Shown here piece after piece: positions 60,190-64,000 of a DNA stretch of 64,000 nt. The notes beneath the pieces were generated by a model, which saw only the letters and a program-made list of their open reading frames with translations, made no database searches and had not been told where the DNA came from. The stretch covers positions 29,385,493 through 29,449,492 of the forward strand of contig NC_044573.1 of NCBI RefSeq assembly GCF_901933205.1, read 5' to 3'. Positions within the stretch are counted from its first letter, which is position 1, and each line of letters begins with the position of its first letter. The translations under genes were made by a program, and so were the position numbers. Source of the DNA: Camarhynchus parvulus. Taxonomy: Eukaryota; Chordata; Aves; Passeriformes; Thraupidae.

Positions 60190-61658
60190 CTGCGATGGAA
60201 AAAAGCACAGCCCAAAGTAACCCAACAGGGACTGAGAATAAAAGGATACGAACTCAAAAGACTGGTTCTCTTTACTACTCTTGCTCCTCAAAAAGTGAGC
60301 TTGGTAAACTAATCACATATTTTATTGCTGAATGGACAGAAGCCAGGAATAGGTGCTATGCACAGCAGACAGATGCTTTCAACAACACAACTCCTTAAAA
60401 AAACTCCTTAAAAACTCCTCCTGTTCTGTATTTTTCCCTCACTAAGCAATTGATTTTATTTTGAAAAGCCTGAAAAAAGATGAAAAGAACAAGTGAAAGG
60501 TACTATATCAACCACAGTCAGTGAATCTTTCACTTTCCTGGATACTCCATTTGGCAGTTGAGAATTTCTCTATTAAAAAGAAAAGAGTGGATGGCATAAG
60601 GTTGACTATTTGCCAAAGCAAAGGATATTTTCATAGAATACCAATGTTGCCCAGTGCACCCCATTTAAGTGCAAATTCTCTCATAGCTGATAAAATACAG
60701 AGATGATTAGTAAGGCTTTAGATAAGTATGATTACCTAATTAATATATCCATCAGACCTGATGAAACCACTATTGAGTAAACTGTGTGTAAAATCATAAA
60801 GTCAAGGCTTTTTGGAAAGAAGAAATGACTGACAATCCAATATGAACTTTTCCAAACCATTTAAGACACAATGTTATTTTCTGGTAACTGATAAATTGCA
60901 GATGAGAAAAAAAATCAGCCATCACATGAGATTCACTAAATTGTTTTAGCACTTCTGCCTTAGGCAGTGTCAGAAAAGGATAGGCACTAAGGATGCAACA
61001 GGAGAGTTTCCCCTTACCACTCCAACCCTGTACTGCAGCAGCAAATGCTGTACTCATGTTTTAGAGTCACAAGAGCTATACAGATAATAAAGCTATTTTC
61101 TTTGATGTTTCAAGTACATTTTGCATTCTAAATCCAAACGGGGAAGGGCACTCTTTCATCATTATTTACAAAGGAGTTGTTATAGCCTCTCTCATCAGTT
61201 AGAAGTATTTAATTAGCCTATTCCTCCAAAGCTTTTCTAAATGCTTTCAAATTTGCATTTTAATCAGATGCTTTTTTTTTTCCTGTCATCAAGAGATTAT
61301 ATAGAGACGACAAAGAACAACAAACTTAGCTGGTGGACAACCAACTGACCAGATGGACATTTCTATCACAAAAAGTGCTGGCTTAGGAAAATAAATGCCC
61401 TCTTGTCACTGTTAGAAAGAAATGAAACTGCAGCATAGAAAGAAGATACGGGCATTGGTGTATACATATATATATACATATATATATATATATGCAAAAA
61501 GATCTGCTTCTTGTTCCTCTGTCTTGTGGGGGCAAACTTCCCCCAGGTAGAGAAACATGTAATGCCATCAACTGAAGAATTAAACTACCTGCTGTCACGC
61601 AGACACACCACAGTGATGACTCCAATATCCTAGGACTGACCACAGTGTCTGCCCTTAC
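60190..61658 (-). other. GLP1R: GLP1R intron 6
   Basis: About 1.47 kb with a TA-rich microsatellite at 61461-61493. No other feature recognised. Confidence 0.9.
61461..61493. repeat. TA dinucleotide microsatellite
   Basis: A run of TA dinucleotides with two C substitutions (CATA units), about 33 bp, in GLP1R intron 6. Confidence 0.9.
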
Positions 61659-61812
61659 CTGGAAGGCTATAAGTCCTTCCCACTGGTACTCCTGTGTGGC
61701 TGTGCTGTACATCCACTTCACCACTGAGTCTTTAATGAAAACAGATATAGCCCGGAGGATAAAAGAGGTGAAGAGGTTCAGGTGAATGTAATTCCTCGTG
61801 CAATGCAGATGT
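61659..61812 (-). CDS. GLP1R: GLP1R exon 6: ICL1, TM2, ECL1
   Basis: Acceptor TTTTTACAG, one base completing codon 170, then 51 codons (human 171-221) and donor GTAAGG. It begins [14 protein letters not shown] and contains His180, Arg190, Lys197 and Asp198, all needed by the human receptor. ECL1 reads [11 protein letters not shown] and ends QWEGLIAFQ. Trp203, Tyr205 and Trp214 are kept, and Asp215 of human is Glu. This is the most 5' GLP1R exon in the window; the TM1 exon was looked for up to 64000 and not found. Confidence 0.97.
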
Positions 61813-64000
61813 CTGTAAAAAGAAAAATCTAGTCACGATCCACTACCCACATAAAAGATGCAACATCAGACACAGGACTGAGAAAGGGAACAACAAGCCC
61901 TGTAAGAAATCAGGAGGCACCAGAGGAAACCCCATAACTTGAGAATGGCTGTAGGGATTTCAAACTGCCTTTGGGAAGAAAATACTATCAAGGAAAACAC
62001 ACAATTCAAAATTTTAGCCCTTAGAGCCAATGTTTGGGGAAAGGAAGAAGATAGGTGTGCTAAGGAAAAAAAAATATTTCAAAAGCTTAAAAAGTGTAAC
62101 AATAAAGTCATTTTCAGAAGCCTAATCTGAAAGGACTGAAAAAGTCAAGTTCCACATAATGCTGAAGCTAATTGCTGTGAATTGACCCCAATGTCACTGC
62201 GCAAGTTTACCTTGGCAAAGCTCAGGACTGGTGTGCAGTGCAGCTTCTGGCTGTGCTCAAACCCACCATGAAAAAACATCCACCTGCAAATCACCCTTTG
62301 ACAACAAGAAAAAAAATCTATATTCAAATTGCCTTCTGGGAGAATTGTAAATACTTTCTGTAGAAGTAAAAGGAACAGATTTTTCACCTCTACATTCAGA
62401 ATTGAAAACAAAAAAAACAAAGGAAAAATCCTCTTGAGTTTCAGCAGCCTGCTGCAAAGACAATAAAATTGCTACTTGTCAAAAAAAAAAGGTACGGTAA
62501 GGGATAGCAAAGAAACTGCAGTCATGTAAATGGCATCCAATTGCAGAGTACTGCCAATATTTTACCAGCCTTATTCACATTTTTCTCCCAGCTCTGCAAG
62601 GGTATACACTTTACCAAAAGGAAGTTACACTGGGTATGATTTTTAAGATGCTAAAAGACAGATGTAACATATGGTAATCAGCAATTATTGCAGCAAAACT
62701 TCCAGTGAACTTGTACTTCATATGTCTGGTTTTTACAGCTCTATAAATTTTGGTAGAAAAACTGACTTAGTCTGAAAGTTAGAGGTTTGCACTGAAGAAC
62801 AACTTGTTTGTCATAGGTCAGGTAGAATTTCTGTTCACTTTTAAGTCACAATTTATTTCAAAACTTACCTATTATTAATATTTATGTTCCTTAAACTCAA
62901 AATTCATTTGTTGCTACCCTTCAGAACTGCTACACATTGCAATCTGATTGTAAAAATTATGTAAATTAGGCAATTGAAAGAAAATAGGTTGCAAGTAGTT
63001 ACTGAGTATTTTTGCTACAGGCAAAAAGTTATTCAAATTGTTTCAGTCATGAAGTTATGGGCCTAATTCAGCTTCCACCACTGAAATTAGACTTTCCTTC
63101 CATTTTTTCAGAGGATCCAAAATAGGACTCTAGAGAGATATTGTTTCCTCTGCTGTATCACTTTTAAAGACAAATATAAAGGTTATTTTGTAGTCTAAGA
63201 ACTCCAAGAGGCCCATCAGTATTTGCATGTCATTGAATTAGATTTTGATCCCCATTTGTTGAGGCTGAGCAGCTCCAGGGAAATGAGCAGAGATTCCAGT
63301 CAGAACCCAGAAACTGCAATTCGCATAGGGTAGGTCTCATATTTCATGAGATCCAGGACCAAGTTGTCTCCTGGTAACTGAGACAGGAGAACAAAAAATG
63401 GATTGATTGCACAGTTTTAACAAGACTCTTGGTATCTCTGATGTCCCAAGAACCTCACTTTCAAAATGAGAAGCACACACTTGCGTACAGTTCTCCAGTC
63501 CCTGCTTCATAGTTGAATGAAAAAATGCTAAAGCATCACCCCACAAAAGTCAGGACATCAAAATTCCCTCTCTCCTACCAGTCTTTGGTGATAAACTTGC
63601 TCTTTGTTGCCTGCCAGAAAACATCCCTTCTTCCTTCCTTCGAAAAGAACATGGTTGTGCTCTGTGACCTTTACATTTGGGCTGCTGAGATTACTCAAGG
63701 AGTGCCACTGATAGGTGAAATGAGGAGAAAACAGTTATCCTGGGAGACATTTGGAGACTTCAAGACCATCTGGTGCTTCTTCAGAAAGGTCCCAAAGTTG
63801 CACAGGTACAACACATACAAATCATAATTATCACATGGCACTCACAGAGGGTGAGCATATCTCTGGATTTCTGCAGTCATTTTAAAACTTCCTTGATATT
63901 GCCCACCCACGCTTCTCCACTGGAACGAGAAGGGATAATATAGTGCTAAAAAAGCACAGTTCAATGTGAGAAGGTTTGCATCACTTTAGTTTTGGAAATT
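61813..64000 (-). other. GLP1R: GLP1R intron 5, partial
   Basis: Sequence upstream of the TM2 exon on the minus strand. No TM1 exon, no transposon and no other gene was recognised; the intron continues past the right edge. A GTAAAC donor-like site near 62208-62213 follows a short open stretch but that stretch has no receptor sequence. Confidence 0.75.

Larger units (their letters stand above)
36454..61812 (-). other. GLP1R: GLP1R gene, 3' part (eight coding exons)
   Basis: This locus encodes the glucagon-like peptide-1 receptor from the start of TM2 to the C-terminus; the signal peptide, ectodomain and TM1 exons lie beyond 64000. The eight exons are 154, 160, 61, 70, 89, 139, 42 and 168 bp (including the stop), the usual class B GPCR pattern. 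Their phases agree at every junction. They total 293 residues, aligning without a gap with human 171-463. Conserved features at the human positions include H180, R190, K197, E247, the C226-C296 disulfide pair, W297, R310, N320, T353, E364, Y402 and C438. The receptor couples GLP-1 binding to Gs and cAMP (family knowledge). Glucagon, GIP and GLP-2 receptors were considered, but the loop sequences (CWTRN, EDEG, KWMYST) are GLP1R-type. Confidence 0.97.

Noticed and set aside
62207..62290. Possible extra upstream GLP1R exon ending at a GTAAAC donor
   Set aside because: The minus-strand translation shows neither TM1 nor ectodomain sequence, and the preceding sequence has no fitting acceptor. The real TM1 exon must lie beyond the window.
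1..64000. CRISPR arrays, bacterial operons, tRNA or rRNA genes
   Set aside because: No regular spaced repeats, no cloverleaf with A and B boxes, and the sequence is clearly vertebrate nuclear DNA.

Overview
The window is vertebrate nuclear DNA and almost certainly avian. It carries several CR1 LINE fragments (three truncated 3' ends plus a short 3' tail and one piece of the ORF2 endonuclease). It also has one solo LTR of the kind common in songbird and other neoavian genomes, a compact CpG-island gene with a 78-bp GC-rich intron, and otherwise AT-rich non-coding sequence. Two protein-coding genes can be supported: SAYSD1 (complete, + strand) and the 3' two-thirds of GLP1R (- strand). The rest is intergenic or intronic.

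Layout. 1-32.2 kb: gene-free intergenic sequence with simple repeats, several perfect inverted repeats and an (AAAAT)14 microsatellite. 32.19-32.52 kb: a CR1 3' end that abuts a CpG island. 32.73-33.44 kb: SAYSD1, two coding exons and a poly(A) signal. 33.45-36.45 kb: convergent intergenic space with a CR1 tail. 36.45-61.81 kb: eight GLP1R coding exons, corresponding to exons 6-13 of the human gene, read right to left. 61.81-64 kb: the intron leading to the TM1 exon; the signal peptide, hormone-binding ectodomain and TM1 lie beyond the right edge.

The tail-to-tail GLP1R/SAYSD1 arrangement matches human chromosome 6p21, where KCNK5 follows SAYSD1. No KCNK5 coding sequence was recognised here. 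The eight GLP1R exons join without a phase conflict into 293 codons, aligning one-to-one with human residues 171-463 without a gap. That allows residue-level statements: disulfide cysteines, the class B polar core and the palmitoylation cysteine are kept, while some loop and tail positions differ.

The two genes have unrelated jobs. GLP1R is the Gs-coupled incretin receptor at the plasma membrane, and SAYSD1 is an ER membrane factor linked to UFMylated-ribosome quality control. Their adjacency is conserved synteny rather than a functional unit. I found no convincing new biological system. The most checkable oddities are the in-frame mini-intron of SAYSD1, two weak GLP1R splice donors, a 15-bp perfect hairpin in GLP1R intron 12, a palindrome overlapping a CTCF-like motif, and the CR1 docked on the SAYSD1 promoter.
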